This document shows, in pieces, positions 1-9,082 of a stretch of DNA of 64,000 nucleotides (position 1 is the stretch's first letter; each line of letters begins with the position of its first letter). The DNA is from Flavobacteriales bacterium. Lineage in GTDB: Bacteria; Bacteroidota; Bacteroidia; Flavobacteriales_F; PHOS-HE28. The notes beneath the pieces were generated by a model. That model was given only the letters and a program-made list of their open reading frames with translations. It was not told where the DNA came from and searched no databases. The stretch lies in contig JADKJM010000009.1 of assembly GCA_016721005.1 (NCBI GenBank), positions 1-64,000 on the forward strand, read 5' to 3'. Position numbers and translations under genes: made by a program.

Positions 1-1
1 C

Positions 2-622
2 TCTTCCCCACAGATGGGCGATGGTGGCGGCGAAACGGTCACACCGGCCGTACTCGCGACAACTGGACCGGCCGCGATCGTGGATTGGGTCTTTGTGGAA
101 CTCCGTTCCGCAGCGAACCCGGCACAGGTCGTCGCCACGCGATCCGCGTTGATCCGGCGCGATGGGCAAGTGGTGAAGTCCGATGGTGTGTCGCCGATCG
201 AATTCACCGTTCCGGTGGGCGACTACCACGTTTCGATCCGCCATCGCAATCACTTGGGTGCCATGACGGCGATGCCGATCCGTTTGAATCGCACGATCAC
301 GTCTGTTGACTTCACCCAAGCAACCACGCCCACATGGGGCACCGAAGCACAACGGGCCATTGGCGCGTTGCGCCTGCTCTGGACCGGTGATGTGCTGCGC
401 GATGGCACCATTCGCTATCTCGGCCAGAACAACGACCGCGACCCGATCCTGGTGCGCGTGGGCGGAAGCATTCCCACACAGACCGCAACAGGTTACGACG
501 CCACGGATACGAGCCTCGACGGAATCACGCGCTACCTCGGGCAGGACAACGACCGCGATCCGATCCTGCTGAACATCGGCGGCAGCATTCCCACCGCGAT
601 CCGGCAGGAACAACTGCCGTGA
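2..622 (+). CDS. C-terminal part of a secreted protein with a paired NDRDPIL (dockerin-like) module
   Basis: The frame is open from the first bases of the window, so the gene begins outside it. The visible part has a beta-rich domain (VDWVFVELRS, then a YHVSIRHRNHLGAMT stretch) followed by two copies of a module of the form D-x-x-x-DG-I/T-x-Y-x-G-x-x-NDRDPIL, with NDRDPIL at about 430-450 and 547-567, and it ends in EQLP. The same arrangement, including the RHRNH stretch and the EQLP end, closes the lysyl-oxidase-like protein at 57223-59814, so the two are paralogous over this region. No ordinary T9SS type A domain follows. The DG-rich loops resemble dockerin or EF-hand calcium loops, but that is inference. 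The N-terminal function cannot be seen. Confidence 0.75.
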   Translation, partial: SSPQMGDGGGETVTPAVLATTGPAAIVDWVFVELRSAANPAQVVATRSALIRRDGQVVKSDGVSPIEFTVPVGDYHVSIRHRNHLGAMTAMPIRLNRTITSVDFTQATTPTWGTEAQRAIGALRLLWTGDVLRDGTIRYLGQNNDRDPILVRVGGSIPTQTATGYDATDTSLDGITRYLGQDNDRDPILLNIGGSIPTAIRQEQLP

Positions 623-679
623 ACGAACGAAGCGGAAGGCCTTTCGACCTCCCGCTCCACGCACAGGAACAGCGGCTCC

Positions 680-2066
680 TCAGTTCCCGCGGTACTTCAC
701 GGCACCTTGCGCGATCAGGTGGTCGATGTCGTTGTTGATGCTCAGGATCAAGAGCGAAGTGGCGGTGCAGAATACCGGGCTGGTAATGCAGTGGTGTCCG
801 TTCCAGCTTCCATCCCTGGTTCTGGATGCTCACCAAACGTCCTGTTGTTTGTTGGTACCAGTTCTTCCACCCTTGGTCCTTGCCGATCACCAATGATTCA
901 CCGGTCTGCAGGAAACTCAGGAACTCCTCGCCACCATTGTTCCCGAATCCGTTGATCACACGTTCATCCTGCGCTTGTTGCTTGGCGGCCTCGTACACCT
1001 GGTAAGCGGTGTTCAACTTCTCCGCCTTCCCTTGTGATACACCCGCATCGGTCAAGGTCTTCACGGTGATCGGCGCATCCTTCGCGATCTTCCCCTCCTT
1101 CTTCGCCTTCACCATGATCTCGTTGAGCTCGCGTGCTTCCACCGCGCTGTTGCGCGAACTTCCACTCACGGCGTAAAGGGTCACACCCGCTGCGCGCTCC
1201 GTGGCCACGCTGCCGGTATTCACGTCGAAGTTGGCCTTTTGGAAATCACGCGCGAGGTCAAGGGACACATCATCCACTTCAGCACCTTGTGCTTTGGCTG
1301 ATTCCAAGGCACTCGCAGCAAAGGAGCTTTGCAACACACCGGCCCAACCATCCCCTTGCACACTGCCGTCCGCGTTCTGCGACCGTTGGATGATGCCCAC
1401 GCAGGTGTTCAAGCAGCGCATCGCACGCAAGTGCTTCGGGTGTTGCTCACCGATGCGCGCCACCAGGTTGCTGAGGAATTGCGCGGTGAGTGCTACATCG
1501 ATGTTGGAGCCGAGCTTCACTTGGATCTGCGTGCCTTGCAGAGGCGTGATGTTGGTGGCTCCCTTCGGTGCGGCCTCCACTTGCGAAAAGAGGTACTCCG
1601 CTGCGCGCGAAAGTTGCTCGTGGAATTCCCCGGCATCCAATGAACCGCCCATGCGCATCAGGGCCATGGCCACCATCGCGGTGGTGGCCGGGTCGCTGCT
1701 CACCGCGTGCGGATCCATGATGTCCTGCCGCGCGTGCGTACCGGCACCGAAGCCGCCGTCATTCGCTTGCGCCTTCACCAGCCATTGCAAGCCGCGTTGT
1801 TCGGAAGCCATCACCGCTTGCGGCGTGCGCAACACGAAGTTGCTGTCCAGTCCTTCGCCTTCGTACACGGTCTTGAACACGCAACCTTCGATGATGTGCG
1901 GCTCCGGCGATGACAGGCCAGCGATCGGCCCAGGCACCGGGCAATGCGGTCCGATCACCGCGCGGAAGGAATTCGCCAGCGGACCCGCGTGGCGGAAGGA
2001 AACGAGCACCACGGCGATGCTCGATGCGCACACAAGCGCTGCAAGAATGAAGATGTGCTTTCTCAT
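680..2066 (-). CDS. Prenyltransferase/squalene-oxidase repeat protein, frameshifted near its 3' end
   Basis: The product starts with a hydrophobic segment (residues 3-24, signal or membrane anchor). It then shows the repeats of alpha-alpha toroid proteins of the squalene cyclase/prenyltransferase fold: GLQWLVKAQANDGGFG near residue 100, RSQNADGS near 235, and a last repeat near the end. The uninterrupted frame runs on to 525, but its tail after KLERT is arginine-rich nonsense. Shifting one base at about 797-805 restores a natural end (CITSPVFCTATSLLILSIN to AVKYRGN) with a stop at 680. The gene therefore most likely ends at 680 and carries a one-base error or mutation. The QxxDGG motifs are present, but no DxDD cyclase motif is evident, so substrate and activity are unknown. 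It is probably exported to the cell envelope. Confidence 0.7.
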
Positions 2067-2165
2067 GTCGGTTTGTTTTTAGGGGACGTATGACCAGGAT
2101 GCGAACGGGACTCCGTTTGCATACTGCGGTACACACGTCCGGGGAACAGGTTCGATCCGTGGAAA

Positions 2166-2199
2166 GAGCGAGGCGCGTGCTTTCGCACCCGCCTCGCTC
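2166..2199 (-). terminator. Hairpin downstream of the IS-disrupted T9SS gene
   Basis: A perfect 10-bp stem (gagcgaggcg / cgcctcgctc) encloses a 14-base loop. It lies about 45 bases past the original stop at 2242 of the minus-strand T9SS gene. No strong T-run follows, so it is a probable rather than certain terminator. Confidence 0.5.
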
Positions 2200-2241
2200 C
2201 TGTCGGGATCCAAAAGGCTACAACGCCATGGCCGTCCGGAA

Positions 2242-2323
2242 CTATTGCCGGGTCACGAGAATGTGGCGGGCGGATCCAGCCTCACCCACTACAACCGCGT
2301 AAACGCCAGATGGCATGGCACTA
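2242..2323 (-). pseudogene. 3' end of a T9SS cargo gene, cut off by the IS630-like element
   Basis: Reading the minus strand into this stretch gives MPSGVYAVVVGEAGSARHIL-VTRQ-stop, the typical last beta strands of a T9SS type A sorting domain. The rest of the gene lies on the other side of the insertion (3436-5068). Joining base 3436 to base 2321, which removes the element and one TA, gives one continuous frame across the junction (...ALDLSAMPSGVY...). The restored gene would encode 570 residues. TA at 2322-2323 is the left target copy. Confidence 0.9.
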
Positions 2324-3435
2324 CTGAGCCGGTGGCAAAGAAGCGGTCGATCGGCACGATCTGTGGATCAACTCGGACATGAGCGAAAAAGATGCACGGA
2401 GCCTCTCTGATGAGGCATTGAATGAACGCCGCCACCAGGTGGTTCGATGTCGGCTGCAAGGCATGGGGCTGAAGGGATCCTCCGTCCGGTGCGGCCTTGG
2501 GTTGACCGCAGCGAACAAGGCGTGGCAGAGCTACCAGCGCGGCGGTTGGCAAGTTGCAGGGTATGTCGCAGTGGCCGTCCCAAGGGCAGTGGGCTGCGAC
2601 TGACAAAAGCGGAGCAGAAGGAGACACAACGACTGATCAGCGACAAAATGCCCGATCAATTGAAACTGCCCTTCGCGCTCTGGACGCGCAAGGCCGTTGC
2701 CATGCCGATCGACGATCGCTTCGCTATCGCGCTGCCGGGAGGGACCTTGAGCGACTACATGGTGCGCTGGGGCTTCTCGGCACAGAAGCCCATGCACCGG
2801 GCCTTCGAGCAGCGTCCGGCCCAAGTACGCGCATGGAAAGAGCAAGTGTATCCGGCCATTGCCGCTCGTGCCAAGGCAGAGAAAGCGGATATCCTTTGGG
2901 GGCGATGAGGCTGGAGTGCGCAGTGATGATGTACGGGGCGCAGCTTCGCCAAACGCGGAAGCACGCCGATCGTGCGCGTGGGCAACAAGCGTTTCGGGCG
3001 TTCGATCATATCGGCTGTCAGCAGAACAGGCGGCATGAGATGGATGGTGTTCAAGGGGGCGCTGAACGTGCGCCTGTTCAAGCGGTTCCTCGCACGGTCG
3101 ATCAAATGGCCAAGCGCAAGGCGTTCCCTTATCGTGGACAACCTGAGGGTGCATCATGCCAAAGCGCTCGCACCATGGCTGGAGGCCCACGCCCATCGAT
3201 CGAACCTTCTTCCTGCCCAGCTATTCCCCGGAGCTCAACCCCGTGGAAGTGGCCAATGCGGACTTGAAGAAGAACGTTACGGCCAAGCCTCCTGCACGCA
3301 ATGAGCAACAGATGGTCGATGCCATCATCGGTCACTATCGTTCCGTACAGCGCAGGCCCGATCGCATCATCGCATACTTCCAACACCCGGACGTTCGCTA
3401 CGCAGCATGAGTGCGGATCTTTTCCACCGGCTCAG
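2324..3435 (+). mobile_element. IS630-family insertion sequence, complete ends, TA target duplication
   Basis: The element is 1112 bp and is flanked by TA on both sides (2322-2323 and 3436-3437), the known target of the IS630/Tc1 group. Its terminal inverted repeats are ctgagccggtggcaaaga (2324-2341) and, read from the other end, ctgagccggtggaaaaga (3418-3435), with one mismatch in 18. The internal transposase is on the plus strand and in several frames. The element sits in the last ~80 bases of a T9SS cargo gene of opposite orientation. The clean junctions and near-identical ends point to a recent insertion. Confidence 0.93.
2379..3410 (+). pseudogene. IS630-family transposase, multiple frameshifts
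   Basis: The reading begins at ATG 2379 (MSEKDARSLSDEAL) with a winged-helix-type N-terminus. It continues in another frame with LTKAEQKETQRLISDK and ends with YSPELNPVEVANADLKKN and DVRYAA-stop at 3410. The DDE residues can all be placed: Asp in ILWGDEAG (needs removal of one G near 2900), Asp in LIVDNLRVHHA, and Glu in SPELNPVE. Frame changes are needed at about 2530-2580, 2900, 2937 and 3190-3215. Those near 2900 and 2937 fall in G runs. All catalytic motifs survive, so sequencing or assembly error is as likely as real decay. Confidence 0.85.
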
Positions 3436-5068
3436 TAAGGTCCAGCGCGATGCGATCACCATTGAGCGCACCTCTACGGAAGACCTCTTTGCCGGTCATA
3501 TCCATTACACGCAACGAAGCATTGCGCAATGGATCGTTGACAAGAAGCGTGACCAGGCCCTCGCTGGGAACCGGGAACGCACGCAGGTCGGCTGAACGTG
3601 TCTGATCGTGTACACCCAGTCCTATCGGATCGAGCTTCAGCACGAAGGCATCGTAATAACCCGCCGCTATCGGCGTCAAGATGAACTCCCCAGCGTTCGG
3701 ATCGAAGTCCATGGCAGCGCTGAACGAACCGGTCATGTAGCACGAACCAGCGGCATCCACGGCAAGGCCTTGCACCCACTCCTGACCCGTTCCCAACGAA
3801 CCCAGTTGGCGGGACCACAAGTACTCGCCATCCGCCGAATACACGGAAATGAAGCCATCGTAAGAATTGCCGTTCGTGTCGTAGTTCGTCGCGCCAGCTC
3901 CAGGGTCGAAATCCACTGCGTATCCATTGAAGTGACCGGTGATGATGATCCGCCCCGATGCATCAACAGCGATGGCATCGGAACGCGCGTCACTAAGGTT
4001 CGTGTAATAGGACAGTGCAGCTTGAACGAAATCCCCGGCAGCATCCAGCTTCAGGTAGAATGCCGCATCCGATCCCGGATTGATGAAGGTGCCCGGCCCT
4101 GGATCAAGATCCGCAGAATTACAGGCCCGCCCGCCGACGAAGACCTCCTGCGCCGCGTTCACCGTGATGCAACGTCCTTCATCGTACCACTGACCACCGA
4201 AGCTCTTGGCCCATTGCACGGCACCGGAAGCGTTCATCTTCAACACGTAGACTTCATTGTAGCTTGAACTATTGTTCGTGAGCGCAATGTTCGCCCCGTT
4301 CGGTTCGATCACGATATCACCGGCGAAATAGCCCGTAACATAGACGTTGCCGGCGGGGTCGGCAGCGATGCCCACACCACGATCATCCCCCGCAGCGCCA
4401 AAGCTCATGGCGCGCACGAAAGCGCCTTGTGCGTCCAGGGTGGTGATGAACACGTCGTTGCTCCCTGCACTGGTCATGTTGAATACCTCACCGGTTCCAT
4501 CACCGGGGTCGGCATCCATGGTCTGGGTGAAGGTTCCGGTAAGATGGATGTTCCCCGAAGCATCGACCGCCACCGCCGGCTCATAGACGGGTTGGTTGCA
4601 TCCGAACTTCTTCGCCCACTGCCAGGTGCCGTCCGGTGAATAGCTGCACACGAAATACCACAAGCTTGCCCCGGCCGTCATGTTCGCCACACCCGGTCCC
4701 GGATCGAAATCCACGGTGCCGGTGAATGTGCCGACCACGAGGATATCGCCGTCGGAGGTGAACGCCAGGGCGTTCGGCAAGCAATTGGTCGTCAGGCGCG
4801 CTCCCCACAGGTAGGTGCCATCGTTGGCCTGCTTGATGAGGTAGCCATCCTGGCCAGCACCCGAAACGATATCCGTTCCGGGTCCGGGATCCAGATCGAT
4901 CCCGTCAATGAAGTAGCCGCTGTGGTAAACGTTCCCTTGAAGGTCCACGACAATGGCCCTGCCGTCCTGGTTGCCGTTATATCCCATTTGCCCGGCCCAG
5001 TCGAAGACCTGTGCGTTCAACGTGGCCGATGCGATCAAGCCGAGACCGAGTGCGTAGCGTGCTTTCAT
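3436..5068 (-). pseudogene. 5' part of a T9SS-secreted SBBP (beta-propeller) repeat protein interrupted by IS630
   Basis: Start chosen at ATG 5068 because it begins a signal peptide (MKARYALGLGLIASATLNAQ). The body contains repeats of the SBBP type (GNVYHSGYF, GDILVVGTFTGTVDFDPGPG, GNIHLTGTF, GNVYVTGYF, GRIIITGHFNG, GSCYMTGSF), the pattern of secreted propellers in Bacteroidota. A T9SS type A domain begins with LRAFPVPSEGLVTLLV but is cut at DLT by the insertion. The frame then runs 38 bases into the element and stops at 3398. The truncated product lacks the final strands of the sorting domain and is unlikely to be exported by T9SS. No enzymatic domain is visible. Confidence 0.88.
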
Positions 5069-5110
5069 GTTGGAGGGTATGATCGGAACGTATGCTGCGT
5101 TCCTCGGCAG

Positions 5111-5136
5111 CAAATGAACAAGGCCCCGAAGGGCCT
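5111..5136 (-). terminator. Terminator of the two-component operon
   Basis: A six-pair stem (aggccc / gggcct, 5121-5136) with a TTCG tetraloop on the minus strand is followed by ttgttcattt. It lies 29 bases after the response regulator stop at 5165. Confidence 0.6.
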
Positions 5137-5164
5137 GTCCATCACATGATAGTAGAGATGCCCG

Positions 5165-5794
5165 TCAGCGCTCGAACAGCTTGTTCAGCGCATCGGTGCG
5201 GCTATGCACCTGCAGCTTACCATAGACGGCCCGTATGTAAGTGCGCACCGTTTCGATGCTGAGCTCGAGCTTGTCCGCGATCTCCTTGTAGCGGTAGCCT
5301 TCGGAAAGCAACTGCACCAGTTCGTGTTCCCGCTTGGTGAGGCTATTGACCAAGGCATTGTTCGCCTGCTTCTGCTGCACGCTGCCTACCACCATGCGGG
5401 CGATGGCCAGCGACATGGGCGACCCCCCGGCGTTGATGTCGCGCACGGCCCGGCTGATCTCATCGGCCGAAGCGCTCTTCAAGAGATATCCGGTAGCTCC
5501 GGCGCACAGTGCATTGAACAGGTTGGCGTTGTCCTCGAACACCGTGATCACGAGGAACTGCAGTTGCGGTCGCTTGGGCTTGCACTGCGCGATGCATTGG
5601 ATGCCACTGAGCCCGGGCAGGTTGATGTCGGTGAGCACCACATCCGGCCCGTCGAGCCCTTCGGGGCGTGCAAGGAATGCTTCCACGCTGGCGTAGCTGC
5701 CTTTGAGCTCCAGATCCCCTTCCAGCTCGATCGTGCGCTCGAAGGAGCGCCGCATGTCGAAGTCGTCCTCGATGATGGCGGTGCGGATCGGCAT
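5165..5794 (-). CDS. NarL/LuxR-type response regulator
   Basis: The receiver domain (residues 1-120) shows the acidic pair IIEDD, the phospho-acceptor Asp in VVLTDINLPG near residue 54 and the switch Lys in GYLLKSASADE. The C-terminus has a LuxR-type helix-turn-helix (LTKREHELVQLLSEGYRYKEIADKL...TVRTYIRAVYGKL). An in-frame GTG further upstream overlaps the kinase stop, but ATG 5794 begins the conserved MPIRTAIIEDD and is preferred. The gene follows its sensor kinase by 38 bases, so the pair forms an operon. It should bind DNA as a phosphorylated dimer. Targets are unknown; nearby secreted proteins are candidates by position only. Confidence 0.93.
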   Translation of the reverse strand: MPIRTAIIEDDFDMRRSFERTIELEGDLELKGSYASVEAFLARPEGLDGPDVVLTDINLPGLSGIQCIAQCKPKRPQLQFLVITVFEDNANLFNALCAGATGYLLKSASADEISRAVRDINAGGSPMSLAIARMVVGSVQQKQANNALVNSLTKREHELVQLLSEGYRYKEIADKLELSIETVRTYIRAVYGKLQVHSRTDALNKLFER

Positions 5795-5832
5795 GATGGC
5801 GGCGAAATTAGCGGCGTTCGGCGCGCTTGTTC

Positions 5833-8800
5833 TCACATCTTCGTAGAGGGTAACGACGCATGGAGCGTGATGCGCGTCCCCGTTGCATCGGTGTCGATAG
5901 CGACCGTGCCGTTGAGCAGTTCGGCGCGTTTCCGGAAGTTGATGAGCCCATTAGCGCCTTCGCGCACCTTGCCCGGATCGAATCCCTTCCCGTCATCACT
6001 GACCACCAAGTTGAGTTGATCCTTCCGCAGTGACAAGGTCACGGAGATCTCCTTCGCGTTCGCATGCCTCAGTGCATTGTTCACCGCTTCCTTCAGGGTG
6101 AGGATCACTTGTCGCTTCACCTCCGGTCCAAGCATGCGTCGCGCATCCTCCGGCGCCAATTCGATCACCAGCTTCAACGCCACCGGTGCGTTCTCGAACT
6201 GCTTGCCCAAGCTGTTCCGGACGTAGGCGGCGAAACTCGCGCAGTCGTCGTTGCGCGGGTCCACGGTCCACACGATCTCGCCCAGTTCGTTCACGAGTTC
6301 GGTGGATGCGATGGCGATCCGCTCGGCCTGCGGTCCCACCTCGGCCTGTAATTGCCGCGAGAGCATGGTGATCTTGGTGAGCCCGCTGCCGATACCATCG
6401 TGGATATCGCGCGAGATCCGCGAACGCACGCGCTCGATCTCGCGTTCACGCTCCAGCTCACGCACGCGACGGCGCAAGCGCAGCGTGAGGAAATACCGCG
6501 AGCCGATGACCACCAACAAGATGCCGGCGAGAAGCATGATCGCCCGCGCCCACCACGTGCCCCAGAACGGTGGGTCCACCATGAAGGCGAACGCGGTGTG
6601 GACCGGATCCGCGGTCAGCCCTGCGGCGCGCAGTTCGATGCGATAGTGTCCCGGAGGAAGACCGACCAGATCGAGCGCTCGTTTCGTACCGAGTTCCTTC
6701 CACGTTCCGGGCGCATCGTCCGCCACGATGCGGTAGGCATAGCTCAAGGCATCACCGTCCAAGAGCGCGATCGCACCGAAAGTGATGGCGATATCATTGT
6801 CGTTGTACGACAGATGCAAGGGCGATCCATTCGATCCCGATAGCGGCACGGACCGGTCCCCGGCCGTGATCGTTCGGATAAGGAGCTTGGGCGCGGCGTG
6901 GTCCGGCGTGAAGGACGAAGTGATGACGTGATAACCAGCTCCGCTTACGAGCATTTCACCGGACCTCAAGCTCATCACATGCATGTTCAATAGGTCCGGC
7001 GCACCGTGCAGCGGGTCGATGCGATGCAACACGTCCGTTGCCGGATCGAGAACGAAAAGGCCACGGTCCGACGTGAACCAGAGCCGACCCTGCGCATCGC
7101 GCGCGCTTTCGTTGAATGTGGGCCGGTCAGGCAAGTACCAGCGCCGTTCGATGCGCCAGCTATTCGAACCAGGGTCCAACGCGATCCTTAACAGGCCTTG
7201 GCTCCGGGTGCTCAACACGACCCGGCCGCTATCCTGCACCTCCGCGCTAACGATGCCCGTGAACTCCACTGCCGTTCGGGGATCGACGCCGATCACGTGC
7301 AGCTTCAGCGATCGATGGTCCAAGAGCATGGGCGGCATGCGATCGAGGATCACGAAAGAGCGATCCTTGTCGAGCGGCTTCAACGCGACCACGCCAACGT
7401 TCGCGGTCGCAAGTTCCGCAGGCAACTCAACGTGGTGCAGCTCTCCTCCCACCGGGTCCACACGCGCCAGGCCCTGAACACCCAGAACCAACCATAAGCC
7501 ATCGTCGCGCTCCAGCAGGTCGAGGATGAATGGCCGATCATCCGGTTGGTCGCGGAGCACGACAGGCTGCCATCCCATCGCATGTGCGCCGGGCGTGGAA
7601 CGGATCAGTCCTCGCGTGGTACCGAGCCAGACCGTACCCTGATGATCCTGGCACACGCGGAATGCTTCGAAGGTCCGGTCGCTCTCCGGGAATTCGATGC
7701 GTTCCAGGATCGCGCCATTGCGGTCCGTCCGGAACAACGCACGATCGGAATAGAATCGCGAGACCCAATACCCCTCGCCATCAACGGATGGGAACGCGTG
7801 CATGTTGGGCGCATTCAGGATCCCCGATAACGAACGGAACGCATCCGCAGAGCGACCGAGCACATGTACCGTCCCGATCGCACCGACGAACAACCCATCC
7901 GGACCACGATCCATTACCGACACGGCTTGCACGCCACCAGCGTCCGATCCATCCCGGACCTCCAGCAGCCTATCGTGTTCGCCTTCGAGTTGATACAGCC
8001 TTTCGTTCACCACCGCGTACCATCGGTCCCGATCCACCTGCACCGCATTGAACACGATGTTGCTCAGATCACCCAGCGGACGATCGAGCACGACAGGCGA
8101 GCCGAATTCGTGCGTTCGCTTGTTGAAACGCACAAGGCCCAAGCCCCAGCTCGTACACCACAGCACATCGGGGTCGTAGCGATCGTGGACCACCTTGGTC
8201 AATAAGGTCTTCGGCGGAGCTGCCACGCCCTCCGGCTTGAACATGTACTCCGCCTCTTTTCCCGAGCGCGGGTCGTAGCTGCGCAGGATGGTCCGATCGC
8301 AATACCACAGCACACCCTCCGCGTCCTCGCTTCCGCCCACGGTATACATCTGCCGTTCCACCAACGGCAACACTTGGCGGAATACGCTATCACCCTTGTC
8401 CAGACGGAACACGGCATTGAGACCGAAGGCCCAGAGACCGCCGTTCCGCGCAGCGGTGATCCACGTGCATTCGCGTGCGAGAACGGTCCTGTCGCCGACC
8501 AGGAATGGAACCGCCCGTCGCTCGCCCGTAAGCGGGTCGATGCGCCACACGCCTCGGAACGTGGCGGCCCAGATCGCGCCCTCCTCCTCTAGATGCAGCT
8601 GATTCACATCATCATACGGCAGCGCATCCGGGTCGCGCGGATCGCTGACGTAATGCTCCACCTCGGCGCCATCGAAGCGGTACAGCCCTTTGTTCGTGCC
8701 CAGCCACAGTGCGCCGACTTCGTCCGTGACCATGCTGTTCACGCGCGCCTCAGCCAGTTCCGGTATGGGCAACCTGGCCATTGTCCGCACCACCTGCGCA

Positions 8801-8865
8801 TCCGCTATGAACGGAACGGCAAGGAAACCGGGGAGGATCAGGGAACAAAGCGCACGAGCACGCAT
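5833..8865 (-). CDS. Hybrid-propeller sensor histidine kinase (Reg_prop / Y_Y_Y / HisKA_3)
   Basis: A 1010-residue sensor with a signal peptide. A large periplasmic region of two-component-regulator propeller repeats (GALWLGTNKGLYRFDG, GTVWLGTTRGL, GRLWFTSDRGLFVLD) is followed by a Y_Y_Y Ig-like domain (LSYAYRIVADDAPGTW...LPPGHYRIELRA). One transmembrane helix lies near residues 765-790. The cytoplasmic kinase core has the phospho-acceptor His in RDIHDGIGSGL near residue 821, the N box KEAVNNALRHA and the G box DDGKGFD. Unlike the classic Bacteroides hybrid systems, the regulator is a separate downstream gene. The propeller is expected to sense an external ligand, often a glycan, but no ligand can be read from the sequence. 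Confidence 0.95.
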   Translation of the reverse strand: MRARALCSLILPGFLAVPFIADAQVVRTMARLPIPELAEARVNSMVTDEVGALWLGTNKGLYRFDGAEVEHYVSDPRDPDALPYDDVNQLHLEEEGAIWAATFRGVWRIDPLTGERRAVPFLVGDRTVLARECTWITAARNGGLWAFGLNAVFRLDKGDSVFRQVLPLVERQMYTVGGSEDAEGVLWYCDRTILRSYDPRSGKEAEYMFKPEGVAAPPKTLLTKVVHDRYDPDVLWCTSWGLGLVRFNKRTHEFGSPVVLDRPLGDLSNIVFNAVQVDRDRWYAVVNERLYQLEGEHDRLLEVRDGSDAGGVQAVSVMDRGPDGLFVGAIGTVHVLGRSADAFRSLSGILNAPNMHAFPSVDGEGYWVSRFYSDRALFRTDRNGAILERIEFPESDRTFEAFRVCQDHQGTVWLGTTRGLIRSTPGAHAMGWQPVVLRDQPDDRPFILDLLERDDGLWLVLGVQGLARVDPVGGELHHVELPAELATANVGVVALKPLDKDRSFVILDRMPPMLLDHRSLKLHVIGVDPRTAVEFTGIVSAEVQDSGRVVLSTRSQGLLRIALDPGSNSWRIERRWYLPDRPTFNESARDAQGRLWFTSDRGLFVLDPATDVLHRIDPLHGAPDLLNMHVMSLRSGEMLVSGAGYHVITSSFTPDHAAPKLLIRTITAGDRSVPLSGSNGSPLHLSYNDNDIAITFGAIALLDGDALSYAYRIVADDAPGTWKELGTKRALDLVGLPPGHYRIELRAAGLTADPVHTAFAFMVDPPFWGTWWARAIMLLAGILLVVIGSRYFLTLRLRRRVRELEREREIERVRSRISRDIHDGIGSGLTKITMLSRQLQAEVGPQAERIAIASTELVNELGEIVWTVDPRNDDCASFAAYVRNSLGKQFENAPVALKLVIELAPEDARRMLGPEVKRQVILTLKEAVNNALRHANAKEISVTLSLRKDQLNLVVSDDGKGFDPGKVREGANGLINFRKRAELLNGTVAIDTDATGTRITLHASLPSTKM

Positions 8866-9082
8866 GGGCGTCGCTAATCTAGGCGGGCGAAGGCGCCAGA
8901 TGCTCGGTGCGATATGGAAACTCTACGCCCCCCCGATCTTCTTCGCCGTGCGCTTGTGCTCGTTCTCGTCGGGGTTCGCTTTGGGGATGCTCTGGGATGT
9001 CGCCTCCGGGTATTGCCCCTGCCCGGCAACCGATACTGCGGATCCAGCGTCACCTTCGTGTCCCGCACCAACACCCCGCAGC

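Noticed and set aside
8690..9082. Upstream extension of the LRR protein
   Set aside because: It overlaps the kinase gene on the other strand; the signal peptide starts at 9083.
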